Origin: Bacteroides sp.
GTDB lineage: Bacteria; Bacteroidota; Bacteroidia; Bacteroidales; P3
Length of the DNA: 64,000 nt
Assembly: GCA_023662825.1 (NCBI GenBank)
Contig: JAMPIH010000006.1
Span: 1-64,000 of the forward strand
Direction: 5' to 3'
The notes under the pieces are model-generated. The model saw nothing but the letters and a program-made list of their open reading frames with translations. It was not told where the DNA came from and did no database searches. Both the position numbers and the translations under genes were made by a program. Shown here one piece after another: positions 5,936 through 15,976 of this stretch. The stretch's first letter is position 1. Each line of letters starts with the position of its first letter.

Positions 5936-8095
5936 TTATCTTGCCATTACCTTGTAACTGTCCTTGCCGTTCCTCACGATATAGAGGCCGCCGTTCCGCA
6001 CCGGGATGGCAGTGGCACGACCACTGTATAGGCATTGGCCGAGTGCGTTGTACACCTGCACATCGCCTTTGTCGGCGGACAGATAGATGACGCGGTCCTG
6101 CGCCCATACGCGGAAGTTATCCTTGGCCTGCCCTTCGTTGCCCACATGGTTCGGGTCTTCCTCGAAGTTGGCCGTCAGTTCCATATCTGCCGTCACCGCG
6201 AAGGTATGAACCACCCCGGTGGCGAACTCCTTGCCGTCTTTCGTCCAGTTCACGAAGCAGTAGCCCTTGTTGGGCGTGGCGGTGATGGTTACATTTTCAT
6301 CCTTTCCGTAGGTGCCGTCTCCGCTTATCGACACACGTCCCCATTCGGCGTTATTGGCGGCAAGCGTTACGGTGAAGGTTTCTACGTCGTCTGGGCGTTT
6401 CTCGAAATTGGCGGTCAGTTCGAGGTTCTCCGTTACCTTGAACGTATGCGTGGCCTCGGTGCTGAACACCGTTCCGTCCTTCTTGGTCCAGTTCACGAAA
6501 CGGTAGCCCTCCTTCGGGGTGGCGGTAACAGTTGCTTCCGTGCCTTCCTCGTAGCGTCCGTTGCCGGTAAGTTTGACTGTACCCCAGACCGTATTGTTCG
6601 ACGACACCTTTACTGTATAATATTGCACCGGCATTTCCTCCACCACCGAGACATGCCAGGTAAAGGTGGCATCCTCGAGGTTGGAATTCTGCAGATTCAA
6701 TCTGTATCTGAGCGGCTCATGAAATTGGAAAGAGAAGCGGTTTTCCGTCCAGAAATCCTCGGGAACTTCCTTGTTGTAGGCATCCGTCAATTCGAAAGTG
6801 GTGAGGATTTGTCCGATGATACGCTCCGAGGACAAATCGAAGTCTTGGTTGATGAGAATGGTGATGGAATCCGACTGTGATCCACTCTCGAGTCTGTACC
6901 AAGAGGAACGTTGCAGGTCGTACAAGACAGACAAGGGCATTCTGTTACCGTCGCAATACAGGTTCGTCAAGGACGTGCATCCGCTCACGTCCAAGGATGT
7001 CAAGGCGTTGCCGGTGCAATCCAGGCTCGTCAAGGACGTGCAGCCGCTCACGTCCAGGCTTGTCAATTGATTGTCTTTGCAATACAAGGAAGTCAATGCG
7101 GTGCAGCCGCTCACGTCCAGGCTTGTCAATTGATTGTTGTCGCAATACAAGGAAGTCAATGCCGTGCAGCCGCTCACGTCCAGGCTTGTCAATTGGTTGT
7201 TGTCGCAAGACAAGGAAGTCAATGCGGTGCAGCCGCTCACGTCCAGGCTTGTCAATTGGTTGTTGTCGCAAGACAAGGAAGTCAATGCGGTGCAGCCGCT
7301 CACGTCCAGGCTTGTCAATTGATTGTTGTCGCAAGACAAGAGAGTCAATGCCGTGCAGCCGCTCACGTCCAGGCTTGTCAATTGATTGTTGTCGCAAGAC
7401 AAGAAAGTCAATGCCGTGCAGCCGCTCACGTCCAGGCTTGTCAATTGATTGTCTATGCAATACAAGGAAGTCAATGCGGTGCAGCCGCTCACGTCCAAGG
7501 AAGTAAATGCGTTCCACTTGCAATCCAGGTGCGTCAGTGCCGTGCAGCCGCTCACGTCTAGGCTTGTCAATTGGTTGCTGGAGCAAGACAAGGAAGTCAA
7601 TGCCGTGCAGCCGCTCACGTCCAGGCTTGTCAATTGGTTGCTGGAGCAAGACAAGGAAGTCAATGCCGTGCAGCCGCTCACGTCCAAACTGGTCAATTCA
7701 CCCCAGGAACAATACAATTGTTTCAAGCTTGTACACTCGGACGCATCTATTACCTTGATGCTACTATAATCGCCAATAGTGAAGGATTCCATGGCCTTTC
7801 CATGTATCTTCAATGTGTCCACCGTCAGTTTATAGTAGTCGTTTTCAGCATCCAATTCATTGAGATTCGTGCATCCGCTCACGTCCAGGCTTGTCAATTG
7901 GTTTCTGGAGCAAGACAAGGAAGTCAATGCCGTGCAGCCGCTCACGTCCAAATCCGATACGTTGCAACCATAGCAATTAAACCCCAAAATCCGGGGGGCA
8001 TCGCTGCCGCTTTCCTGCGCCTGCAGCGGGAACAGGCTCAGGGTGATGGCCGCCAGGCCAATCCATAGTTTTTTCATTATCTTGTTGTTTTTCAT
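5936..8095 (-). CDS. Secreted LRR / InlB-repeat surface protein with T9SS tail
   Basis: A cell-surface or secreted protein of 719 residues. The order is: signal peptide (MKKLWIGLAAITLSLFPLQAQ), about fifteen 21-residue leucine-rich units of the form LTSLDVSGCTALTSLSCDNNQ, two InlB B-repeat-type domains (each with ATVTATPKEGY..VNWTK.. and ELTANFE), and a C-terminal tail with VYNALGQCLYSG and GLYIVRNGKDSYKV. The tail is the pattern of T9SS type A sorting domains. Export through the type IX system and an adhesive or host-interaction role are inferred from architecture. The frame is open from a GTG at 8104, but I prefer ATG 8095. The -7 element is at 8144-8151. The repeats are nearly identical at DNA level. 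Confidence 0.85.
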   Translation of the reverse strand: MKNNKIMKKLWIGLAAITLSLFPLQAQESGSDAPRILGFNCYGCNVSDLDVSGCTALTSLSCSRNQLTSLDVSGCTNLNELDAENDYYKLTVDTLKIHGKAMESFTIGDYSSIKVIDASECTSLKQLYCSWGELTSLDVSGCTALTSLSCSSNQLTSLDVSGCTALTSLSCSSNQLTSLDVSGCTALTHLDCKWNAFTSLDVSGCTALTSLYCIDNQLTSLDVSGCTALTFLSCDNNQLTSLDVSGCTALTLLSCDNNQLTSLDVSGCTALTSLSCDNNQLTSLDVSGCTALTSLSCDNNQLTSLDVSGCTALTSLYCDNNQLTSLDVSGCTALTSLYCKDNQLTSLDVSGCTSLTSLDCTGNALTSLDVSGCTSLTNLYCDGNRMPLSVLYDLQRSSWYRLESGSQSDSITILINQDFDLSSERIIGQILTTFELTDAYNKEVPEDFWTENRFSFQFHEPLRYRLNLQNSNLEDATFTWHVSVVEEMPVQYYTVKVSSNNTVWGTVKLTGNGRYEEGTEATVTATPKEGYRFVNWTKKDGTVFSTEATHTFKVTENLELTANFEKRPDDVETFTVTLAANNAEWGRVSISGDGTYGKDENVTITATPNKGYCFVNWTKDGKEFATGVVHTFAVTADMELTANFEEDPNHVGNEGQAKDNFRVWAQDRVIYLSADKGDVQVYNALGQCLYSGRATAIPVRNGGLYIVRNGKDSYKVMAR
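6950..7770 (-). repeat. Tandem 63-bp coding repeats (LRR units)
   Basis: About thirteen consecutive 63-bp units inside the LRR gene, many differing at only a few bases; a further pair of units lies near 7870-7950. High nucleotide identity implies recent expansion or homogenisation, so copy number may vary between strains and assembly of the region could be unreliable. Confidence 0.85.
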
Positions 8096-8143
8096 TTTAT
8101 TCACCTTGTCCTACGGGGCGATACGCCCTTTGTAAAACCAAAG

Positions 8144-8151
8144 CAAATATA
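8144..8151 (-). promoter_or_regulatory. -7 promoter element of the LRR gene
   Basis: Minus-strand TATATTTG, about 50 bases upstream of the ATG. The leader between them contains a GGGCG/CGCCC hairpin around 8116-8130. Confidence 0.55.
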
Positions 8152-8194
8152 GTATAATTTAAATTTTACAGATGTATTGTTATTTTCACGATAA

Positions 8195-8320
8195 AAAGTA
8201 AAATTTATATTATTATAATTTTCCGACGCGCGGGATACCGCCAACGTGAGGTGGGAAAACCAATGGCCCGTGCGCGATGGCACGGCTCTGAGGAAATTAT
8301 AATAATATAAATTTTACTTT
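8195..8320. mobile_element. MITE-like element with 29-30 bp terminal inverted repeats
   Basis: Arms at 8195-8224 and 8292-8320 are inverted copies differing by one extra base (both contain AAAGTAAAATTTATATTATT). They enclose a G/C-rich 67-bp centre with no ORF. The shape, short and non-coding with long near-perfect inverted ends, fits a miniature inverted-repeat transposable element or a very strong RNA hairpin. No target duplication is obvious and no second copy is in the window. Confidence 0.5.
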
Positions 8321-8352
8321 GGAGATACATTGGGCATTCGCGGGGCGAAAGG

Positions 8353-8484
8353 GTGTTGGCGGAAATCTGCTATATTTTTGGGTTGAAAATAGACCTCGTG
8401 GAAGACGGATATCTATTGCCCTTTGCCGTTGAAAGCGCCAACCAAGATAAAATCTTGATCTATGAGAGAAAAGCCCCGAGATAA
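8353..8484 (+). pseudogene. Orphan protein fragment
   Basis: After the inverted repeat the + strand reads LAEICYIFGLKIDLVEDGYL and continues open to a stop at 8484. The composition is protein-like, but there is no credible start (GTG 8353 at best) and no recognised family. It may be the end of a gene cut by the MITE-like element. The following stretch to 8625 holds no gene; it includes AAAAAATCGTTCTGGACG (8604-8621), which resembles an end of the dispersed repeat. Confidence 0.3.
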
Positions 8485-8625
8485 GGAATACAATATCCCC
8501 GACCTATTTTCCAAGATGCAGGAGCTTTATACCGCTGGATTTGGCGAATAGCCCAGGCGCGACTATCGGGATGGTGATTTTTCGCAGCCCGTAATTCGAA
8601 GCAAGGCAAAAAATCGTTCTGGACG

Positions 8626-9693
8626 TTATATTGACTGTGAGGCAAACACGCACCAACTGCCGTCTTTTGCCCGGCGCTGGATATAGCCCTTTTTCTCCAT
8701 TTGCCGAAGTTGGTTCTTTACCGCACGCGGAACGATACCGGCCGCTTCGGCAATCCGGTTCACGGTTATATCCGGATTTTCGTTGATCGCCTTCAATATC
8801 AAAGGCGTGCTGGAGCTCCTGAACACTACCTTCTGTCCATCGTACCACCACACATTTTCAGAGGTTTCGGTAATGAACCCTATATTGTAGTTCAATTCTT
8901 CGGTCATCATCCGTTTAAAGAAACGCAGAAAATGCTTGATGTGCGGCAAGCCGGCACGCGCCCCTGCCGAGGGAACATCCCCCACTTCCACATCCGATTG
9001 ATGCAAGGCTTCGAGATATTCCTGCTTATTCCGCACCCGCACCACCACCATTGGCCAATCATGGCGGAAAAGAATGTAATTGACCAACAAGCGGGCCATG
9101 CGGCCATTCCCGTCCTCAAACGGATGTATGCGAATATACCGATAGTGAAACAGGGCGGCCAGCTCAACCGGCGTGTACCTGCCGGAGCGTTCCGCTTCAT
9201 TATACCAATCCACCAGATCGGCCATCAACGAGGGCGTTTCTTCGGGCGAGGCATATTCAAAACGGTCGCCATAACGGGTCATGACACTGTTCGGACGGGT
9301 TTTATACCTACCGGCATGAATGGTGTAGCCTGTCTGCTTCCCGCCGGGAAGGTCCCGGTATACCGTATAATCTTCACGCAAGAGCACTTTGTGGAGCTGA
9401 CGGATAAAATGCTGCGTCAAGGGTTGCTCCTTAAGTTCTGCCTGTTCCTGCATCATGAGCATCCCCACCAAACTCGCTTTCATATCGGCGTAATCCTTTA
9501 AATCGCCTTCGCCCATAACCTTGCCGAAAATAAGGAGAAGTTCGGTTTGCCCATACGTCAAGGTATTGCCTTCCAAATGATTGCTATTGAAGTTATAGTC
9601 AACCGAGAAACGCTGGCTCAAGAGAAACCGCTTCCTGTCCTCCAGCGGAAACAAGCTCCGCCACCGCTTATATAACTGCTCCAATTTATCCAT
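8626..9693 (-). CDS. Fic family protein with N-terminal inhibitory motif and winged helix
   Basis: Fic proteins transfer AMP or other nucleotide parts to target proteins. The catalytic motif HPFEDGNGRMAR (residues 190-201) is intact, including His, the acidic residue and both Gly-Asn/Gly-Arg elements. The N-terminal SNHLEGN (37-43) matches the (S/T)xxxE(G/N) inhibitory helix, which makes this a self-inhibited class II Fic. The C-terminus (VNRIAEAAGIVPRAVKNQLR) is a winged helix typical of Fic proteins that also bind DNA. The frame is open to an ATG at 9720, but that codon lies within a palindrome; I choose ATG 9693. It is monocistronic. The target is unknown. Confidence 0.85.
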   Translation of the reverse strand: MDKLEQLYKRWRSLFPLEDRKRFLLSQRFSVDYNFNSNHLEGNTLTYGQTELLLIFGKVMGEGDLKDYADMKASLVGMLMMQEQAELKEQPLTQHFIRQLHKVLLREDYTVYRDLPGGKQTGYTIHAGRYKTRPNSVMTRYGDRFEYASPEETPSLMADLVDWYNEAERSGRYTPVELAALFHYRYIRIHPFEDGNGRMARLLVNYILFRHDWPMVVVRVRNKQEYLEALHQSDVEVGDVPSAGARAGLPHIKHFLRFFKRMMTEELNYNIGFITETSENVWWYDGQKVVFRSSSTPLILKAINENPDITVNRIAEAAGIVPRAVKNQLRQMEKKGYIQRRAKDGSWCVFASQSI

Positions 9694-9712
9694 ATTCCCC
9701 AAATTTACACTT

Positions 9713-9739
9713 CTGAACATTCCCTTGGTGAACGTTCAG
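9713..9739 (-). promoter_or_regulatory. Palindromic operator in the fic leader
   Basis: CTGAACATTC and GAACGTTCAG form an inverted repeat (9 of 10 matching) with a 7-bp centre. It lies downstream of the -7 element and around the first possible ATG of the Fic gene, so a bound protein would block transcription or translation. The winged helix of the Fic protein itself is a candidate ligand. Confidence 0.5.
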
Positions 9740-9756
9740 AAATCCCTCTCAGATAC

Positions 9757-9764
9757 CAAAATTA
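9757..9764 (-). promoter_or_regulatory. -7 promoter element of the fic gene
   Basis: Minus-strand TAATTTTG fits TAnnTTTG; the predicted start is near 9750, just before the palindrome. Confidence 0.5.
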
Positions 9765-9825
9765 CAAAAAATAAGATGACACACCGAGTATTCCAGCCAA
9801 CATACGGCATACCATAAGGTACGTG

Positions 9826-9864
9826 ACCGGGCCAAGCCCCAGCTGACAACGAAGCAGATTGCCA
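9826..9864 (-). repeat. Partial copy of the dispersed repeat
   Basis: GGTACGTGACCG, AGCTGACAACGAAGCAGATT and GCC match the right half of the full copy that begins 13 bases later, in the same orientation. The left half is missing, so this is a truncated tandem copy. Confidence 0.6.
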
Positions 9865-9876
9865 CATCCCGCCCTC

Positions 9877-10002
9877 AAAAAATCGTTTTGGACGGTGAGA
9901 TGCAAGGCGGAAGCCCGCGCTTGCGAGGGAGCGTACTTGCGTACGTGACCGAGTTAAGCGAGGGCTGACAACGAAGCAGATTGCCGTCCAAAACGATTTT
10001 TT
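9877..10002 (-). repeat. Dispersed repeat element, full copy B
   Basis: A 126-bp element with perfect 19-bp inverted arms, AAAAAATCGTTTTGGACGG and its complement. The interior (GTGAGATGC, GCGAGGGAGCGTACTTGCG, TACGTGACCGAG, GAAGCAGATTGCC) is the reverse complement of the interior of copy A at 359-487. The arm sequence differs from copy A, yet pairs perfectly within the copy. The T run on the right end falls just before the thiamine promoter. Confidence 0.8.
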
Positions 10003-10004
10003 GT

Positions 10005-10012
10005 TATATTTG
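10005..10012 (+). promoter_or_regulatory. -7 promoter element of the thiamine operon
   Basis: TATATTTG, only 2 bases after the end of repeat copy B, so the -33 region must lie inside the repeat arm. The predicted start near 10018 places the riboswitch at the very beginning of the transcript. Confidence 0.65.
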
Positions 10013-10041
10013 CGCGCAATTTAAGACCGGCACGCGCCGGC

Positions 10042-10128
10042 CAAGGGGGTGTCTCCGCCGGCAACACCGACGGAGGCTGAGATCAGACCCATATAACCTG
10101 ATGCGGGTAATGCCGCCGTAGGGATTCC
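10042..10128 (+). promoter_or_regulatory. TPP riboswitch (THI element)
   Basis: The conserved blocks GGGGGTGTC, GGCTGAGATCAGACCC, ACCTGATGCGGGTAATGCC and GCGTAGGGA-like CCGTAGGGA are present in order. They define the thiamine-pyrophosphate riboswitch that shuts off thiamine genes when the vitamin is plentiful. No terminator with a T run follows before the first gene, so control of translation start is more likely than transcription termination. Confidence 0.93.
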
Positions 10129-10195
10129 GACTTCCTTTTCTCACCCCTTTGCCGCCTTTCCCGTTCCGGAATTGAACCCTTAAAACCCGAATAGT

Positions 10196-10807
10196 ATGTT
10201 CAGGCTGGCAGTGATCACTTATCCCGAAAGGCTTCCCGACGAGATACACGCGTTGCGGATGGTGGGCAACCTGCCCAGAGTATGCGCGGTACACCTGCGC
10301 AAACCCGGCTACAGCCAAAGCGAGCTGCGCGCCCTGCTGGAGGCCCTGCCGCCCGAGGTGCGGGGCAAGGTGCGGCTGCACGACCACTTTGAGCTTTGCG
10401 GAGAGTATGCGGTGCAGGGCGTGCACCTGAACCGGCGCAACCCTACCCCGCCCGCGGGCATCCATTCGGTAAGCGCCGGCTGCCACAGCCTGTCGGAACT
10501 GCAGGAAAAGAAAGCCGGTTGCGAATACGTGTTCCTGAGCCCTATTTTCGACAGCATTTCCAAGCAGGGCTACAAGAGCAATTTCTCGCCCGAACTGCTG
10601 GAGAACGCCGCCCGCAACGGCGTGATCGACCAGCAGGTGTTCGCCTTGGGCGGCGTGCGTGCCGAACATTTTCCGCTGCTGAGGCATTGGGGTTTCGGAG
10701 GAGCGGCCCTCTTGGGCGAGATCTGGCAGGAATTCAAGGAAGATTCCGACTTGGACCGCTTTGCCCGGCATTTGAGCAATATCCTGCATAAGGCTGACTT
10801 GGCATGA
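10196..10807 (+). CDS. Thiamine phosphate synthase-like protein (TenI/ThiE family)
   Basis: First gene of the thiamine operon, 203 residues of the ThiE/TenI TIM-barrel family. Visible elements are [16 protein letters not shown], a C-terminal FALGGV glycine loop and GAALLGEIW. The GVHL and GGV motifs are kept, but the TK-type phosphate-binding segment of true ThiE is replaced by [15 protein letters not shown], which is nearer to TenI-like paralogues. TenI-type proteins act as thiazole tautomerases in some bacteria, so this may process the ThiG product rather than make thiamine phosphate. The stop overlaps the next start by 4 bases (ATGA). Confidence 0.8.
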   Translation: MFRLAVITYPERLPDEIHALRMVGNLPRVCAVHLRKPGYSQSELRALLEALPPEVRGKVRLHDHFELCGEYAVQGVHLNRRNPTPPAGIHSVSAGCHSLSELQEKKAGCEYVFLSPIFDSISKQGYKSNFSPELLENAARNGVIDQQVFALGGVRAEHFPLLRHWGFGGAALLGEIWQEFKEDSDLDRFARHLSNILHKADLA

Positions 10808-11454
10808 ATTCCCGCAAGCTGAAAACACTGCCCCGCCTGCAGTTCATCACCCACGCCGCCGGTTCGCTCTCGCTGGTGGAATCGGCGCGGAAGGCACTCG
10901 CCTTGGGGGTTCGCTGGATACAGTTCCGATGCAAGGAGGAACCGCCCGCCGGAGAACTGCGGGAAATGGCAGGCCAGGTGCAGGAACTCTGCAAGGAGCA
11001 CGGGGCGCTGTTCGTGATCGACGACCGCGTGAAACTGGCCGCCGAACTGCAGGCCGACGGGGTGCACCTGGGCAAGAGCGACATGCCGGTAAGGCAGGCG
11101 CGCGAAATTCTGGGCGAACGCTTCATTATAGGCGGCACGGCCAACACGCTGCAAGATATGCAGATGATTGCCGAGCAAGGCGCCGACTATATCGGCCTGG
11201 GGCCCTTCCGGTTCACCGCCACCAAAGAAAGACTGAGCCCCCTGCTCGGCCTGGACGGCTACCGGAACCTGATGGCCGAGGCCCGGAAAGCGGGTGTTCT
11301 CCTGCCCGTCTATGCCATCGGAGGCATACGCAGCGGGGATGCGGCCGGATTGAAGGCCTGCGGGGTGGACGGCCTCGCGGTAAGTTCCGCCCTTTTGAGC
11401 ACAGAGGATCCTGCAAGGGAAGCCGCCGCGTTTTTACGTTACTTCGGCGCTTAG
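10804..11454 (+). CDS. thiE: Thiamine phosphate synthase
   Basis: Joins hydroxymethylpyrimidine pyrophosphate with the carboxythiazole phosphate to give thiamine phosphate in the cytosol. The 216 residues carry the family hallmarks: IQFRCKE near the N-terminus, [20 protein letters not shown] with the Asp and GVHLG, GGTANT, and [14 protein letters not shown] for pyrophosphate binding, then YAIGGI and GLAVSSALL. Compared with the preceding paralogue it keeps all binding motifs, so it is the likely true ThiE. It overlaps the upstream gene by 4 bases and thiG follows after 38 bases. Confidence 0.93.
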   Translation: MNSRKLKTLPRLQFITHAAGSLSLVESARKALALGVRWIQFRCKEEPPAGELREMAGQVQELCKEHGALFVIDDRVKLAAELQADGVHLGKSDMPVRQAREILGERFIIGGTANTLQDMQMIAEQGADYIGLGPFRFTATKERLSPLLGLDGYRNLMAEARKAGVLLPVYAIGGIRSGDAAGLKACGVDGLAVSSALLSTEDPAREAAAFLRYFGA

Positions 11455-11492
11455 CGCGGAGTACCGCACAACAGAATAAAACAATACGAGAT

Positions 11493-12260
11493 ATGGACAA
11501 TCTGGTGATCGCCGGCAAGGAATTTACCTCCCGGCTTATTATGGGAACGGGCAAGTACAGTTCCAACAAGGTGATGGAAGAGGCCATCAAGGCTTCCGGC
11601 GCCGAAATGGTGACGGCCGCACTCAAACGCATCGACACCAACAACGAACAGGACGACATGATGGCGCACATCCGCAACTGCGGTGTCACCTTCCTGCCCA
11701 ACACCTCGGGGGCGCGTACCGCCGAGGAAGCCGTTCTGGCCGCGCAACTGGCCAAGGAGGCCTTGGGCACGAACTGGGTCAAGCTCGAGATTCATCCCGA
11801 CCCCAAATACCTGCTTCCCGACCCTGTGGAAACACTCAAGGCCGCCGAAGAACTGGTAAAGCAGGGCTTCGTGGTGCTGCCCTACATCCAGGCCGACCCC
11901 GTGCTCTGCAAACTGCTGGAAGAAGTGGGTGTGGCCACCGTGATGCCCTTGGCCGCCCCCATCGGCACGAACCTGGGCATCCGCAACAAGGACATGCTGC
12001 AGATCATCATCAGCCAGAGCCGCGTTCCCGTTATCGTGGACGCCGGTATCGGAAGGCCCTCCCACGCCTCGGAAGCCATGGAAATGGGCGCGGACGCTGT
12101 GATGCTGAACACCGCCACCGCCGTGGCCGGCAATCCGGTGAATATGGCGCGGGCCTTTAAACTGGCCGTGGAATCGGGACGCATGGCGTTCGAGGCCAAG
12201 CCCGCCGAAGCCGGCTTCACCGCCGAGGCCAGCAGCCCCCTCACCTCGTTTTTAAATTAA
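11493..12260 (+). CDS. thiG: Thiazole synthase
   Basis: ThiG builds the thiazole phosphate of thiamine from deoxyxylulose phosphate, dehydroglycine and sulfur carried by ThiS thiocarboxylate. The 255 residues begin [20 protein letters not shown] and include ALKRID (Schiff-base Lys region), [32 protein letters not shown] and [15 protein letters not shown], all conserved. I use ATG 11493, although the frame is open far upstream over thiE. It lies between thiE and thiC. Its sulfur donor ThiS is not encoded in this operon. Confidence 0.96.
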   Translation: MDNLVIAGKEFTSRLIMGTGKYSSNKVMEEAIKASGAEMVTAALKRIDTNNEQDDMMAHIRNCGVTFLPNTSGARTAEEAVLAAQLAKEALGTNWVKLEIHPDPKYLLPDPVETLKAAEELVKQGFVVLPYIQADPVLCKLLEEVGVATVMPLAAPIGTNLGIRNKDMLQIIISQSRVPVIVDAGIGRPSHASEAMEMGADAVMLNTATAVAGNPVNMARAFKLAVESGRMAFEAKPAEAGFTAEASSPLTSFLN

Positions 12261-14057
<1,797 letters not shown>

Positions 14058-14075
14058 TTCGGAAAGGAGCAAGAA

Positions 14076-15215
14076 ATGGTATTCTCGGAAGTACTGAAAG
14101 ACTATAACTGGGACGAAATAGGCAAAAGCATCTACGCCAAGACCGAACGCGATGTGGAACGCGCGCTGGTAAAGGCGCGGACACCCGGCCGGGAACTCGA
14201 CTTAGAGGATTTCAAGGCGCTTGTAAGCCCCGTCGCCTCCAGGCCTGTGTATCTGGAAACGATGGCGGGGCTGAGCCGGACCGCCACCCAGAAGAAATTC
14301 GGCAAGACCATACAGTTCTACATTCCGCTCTATCTGAGCAATGAATGTACCAACCACTGCATCTACTGCGGCTTCAACCACGAGAACAAGTTCCATAGGG
14401 TAACGCTTACCGATGCCCAGATTATGGAGGAATGCGCGGTGTTGAAGAAAATGGGCTATGAACATATCCTGCTGCTTACCGGCGAATCGCCCAAGATCGC
14501 GGGCATCGACTATCTGGAACACGCCATGCAGCTGATCGCGCCCCATTTCGCGCAGATCTCGCTGGAAGTGCAGCCCATGGACACGCCCGACTACGCGCGC
14601 CTGCGCAAGAGCGGCCTGCACGCGGTGTATGTGTATCAGGAAACCTACAACAAGGAACGCTACGGGTTCTACCACCCGGCCGGCATGAAGCGCGACTACG
14701 CCTGGCGGCTCAACAGCCAGGACCGTCTGGGCGCGGCCAACGTGAACAAGATCGGCCTGGGCGCGCTGCTGGGTCTGGAAGACTGGCGTATCGAGGCCTT
14801 CTGCATGGCGCTGCACCTCAAGCACCTGCAAAAGACCTATTGGCGTTCCAAATACTGCGTGGCATTCCCGCGCATGCGGCCGCACGAAGGCGAGGGGTTC
14901 CAGCCGCAACACGTGGTGGGCGACCGCGAGTTCGCCCAGATGATCTGGGCCTTCCGCCTCCTGGACGATGATGTGGAAATGTCGCTGACCACGCGCGAAA
15001 GCCCCGAATTCCGCAACCATATGGTGTCGCTCGGCATCACCTCCATCAGCGCCGGTTCGCAGACCGACCCGGGGGGCTACGCGCACCCCGACACCGAAAC
15101 GGCGCAGTTCGCCACCAACGACACCCGCTCGCCCGAGGAGATGAAGAAGATGATCGAGGCGCAGGGCTACGAGGTGGTCTGGAAAGACTGGGACAAGGTT
15201 TATGACGCCAAATAA
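14076..15215 (+). CDS. thiH: 2-iminoacetate synthase (tyrosine lyase)
   Basis: ThiH cleaves tyrosine to dehydroglycine for the thiazole ring, using a radical-SAM cluster; its use instead of the oxygen-dependent ThiO fits an anaerobe. The 379 residues contain the CTNHCIYCGF motif (Cys 91, 95, 98), then HILLLTGESP and the C-terminal BATS-type segment with SAGSQTDPGGY. It overlaps thiF by 14 bases, so the two are probably translationally coupled. Confidence 0.95.
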   Translation: MVFSEVLKDYNWDEIGKSIYAKTERDVERALVKARTPGRELDLEDFKALVSPVASRPVYLETMAGLSRTATQKKFGKTIQFYIPLYLSNECTNHCIYCGFNHENKFHRVTLTDAQIMEECAVLKKMGYEHILLLTGESPKIAGIDYLEHAMQLIAPHFAQISLEVQPMDTPDYARLRKSGLHAVYVYQETYNKERYGFYHPAGMKRDYAWRLNSQDRLGAANVNKIGLGALLGLEDWRIEAFCMALHLKHLQKTYWRSKYCVAFPRMRPHEGEGFQPQHVVGDREFAQMIWAFRLLDDDVEMSLTTRESPEFRNHMVSLGITSISAGSQTDPGGYAHPDTETAQFATNDTRSPEEMKKMIEAQGYEVVWKDWDKVYDAK

Positions 15216-15966
15216 TACGGCAACGGATCGCTACGCCCGGCATCTGATCTTGCCGGACTTCAGTCAGGAAAACCAGGCACGGCTCAAGCAAAAGACGGCC
15301 TTACTGGTTGGATTGGGCGGCCTGGGCGGGCATATCGCGCCCTTGCTGTGCGCCGCCGGCGTGGGAAAACTGGTGCTGGCCGATGCGGATACGGTTTCGC
15401 TGAGCAACCTGCAGCGCCAGATCCTTTACCGCGAAACGCAAATCGGGCAATCCAAGGCCGAATGCGCGGGGCTGAGCCTGCACGCGCTCAATTCCGAGAC
15501 TCACCTCGAGATCCATACCGAATTCCTGAACGAAGAAAACGCACTGTCCATAGCCCGCGACTGCGACATTATCGTGGACGGCAGCGACAACGCCAAGGCG
15601 CGTTACCTGATGAACGACCTGGCCGTGGGCCTAGGCGTTCCCTATGTCTATGGAAGTATCTGCGAGTATTCGGGACAGGTGGCGGTGTTCAACATGGATA
15701 ATGACGCCCCCACCTACCGTTGCCTTTTTCCCGAAACGGAGGGCAAGGCCGACGATGCACCCAGAGGCGTGATAGGTCCGCTCCCGGCCTGGGTGGCGGC
15801 CATGCAGTCGCACGAATGTGTCCGTATATTGAGCGGTCTGCAGCCCGCGCTGGCAGGCCGTCTCTTTACGGGCAGCCTGCTGTCGATGCACACGCGGGTG
15901 CTGCAGCTGCAGGCCTCGGGCACGGGGCGCAAGCTTTCGATGGAACGCTTCGCCACCCTTTCGTAA
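15202..15966 (+). CDS. thiF: ThiF/MoeB/HesA-family adenylyltransferase
   Basis: ThiF adenylates the C-terminus of ThiS before sulfur transfer. The 254 residues have the ATP-binding loop LLVGLGGLGG (36-43), LVLADADTVSLSNLQRQILY with the Arg/Asn residues of the active site, and DGSDNAKARYLMND with the catalytic Asp. Odd points: the zinc-binding CxxC pairs and the cysteine that normally follows the YRCLFPE segment are absent here (DDAPRGVIGPLP instead). The operon has no thiS. It may act on a ThiS encoded elsewhere with a different sulfur-transfer step, or on another ubiquitin-like partner. It ends 10 bases from the convergent neighbour with no visible terminator. Confidence 0.85.
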   Translation: MTPNNTATDRYARHLILPDFSQENQARLKQKTALLVGLGGLGGHIAPLLCAAGVGKLVLADADTVSLSNLQRQILYRETQIGQSKAECAGLSLHALNSETHLEIHTEFLNEENALSIARDCDIIVDGSDNAKARYLMNDLAVGLGVPYVYGSICEYSGQVAVFNMDNDAPTYRCLFPETEGKADDAPRGVIGPLPAWVAAMQSHECVRILSGLQPALAGRLFTGSLLSMHTRVLQLQASGTGRKLSMERFATLS

Positions 15967-15976
15967 GCAAAGTTGC

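Noticed and set aside
6877-7769. Repetitive + strand frames (RSRPGLSI and AAHVQACQL repeats) opposite the LRR gene
   Set aside because: They are the antisense of the 63-bp LRR repeats; since 63 is a multiple of 3 all frames stay open.
6950-7770. Possible CRISPR array because of regular 63-bp repeats
   Set aside because: The units are contiguous coding LRR repeats without spacers; no cas genes are present.
8101-8283. 60-codon minus-strand frame upstream of the LRR gene
   Set aside because: It runs through the MITE-like repeat and promoter and has no family signal.
10804-11492. Long upstream extension of thiG overlapping thiE
   Set aside because: The extension translates to Arg/Gly-rich shadow sequence; the true ThiG start is clear at 11493.
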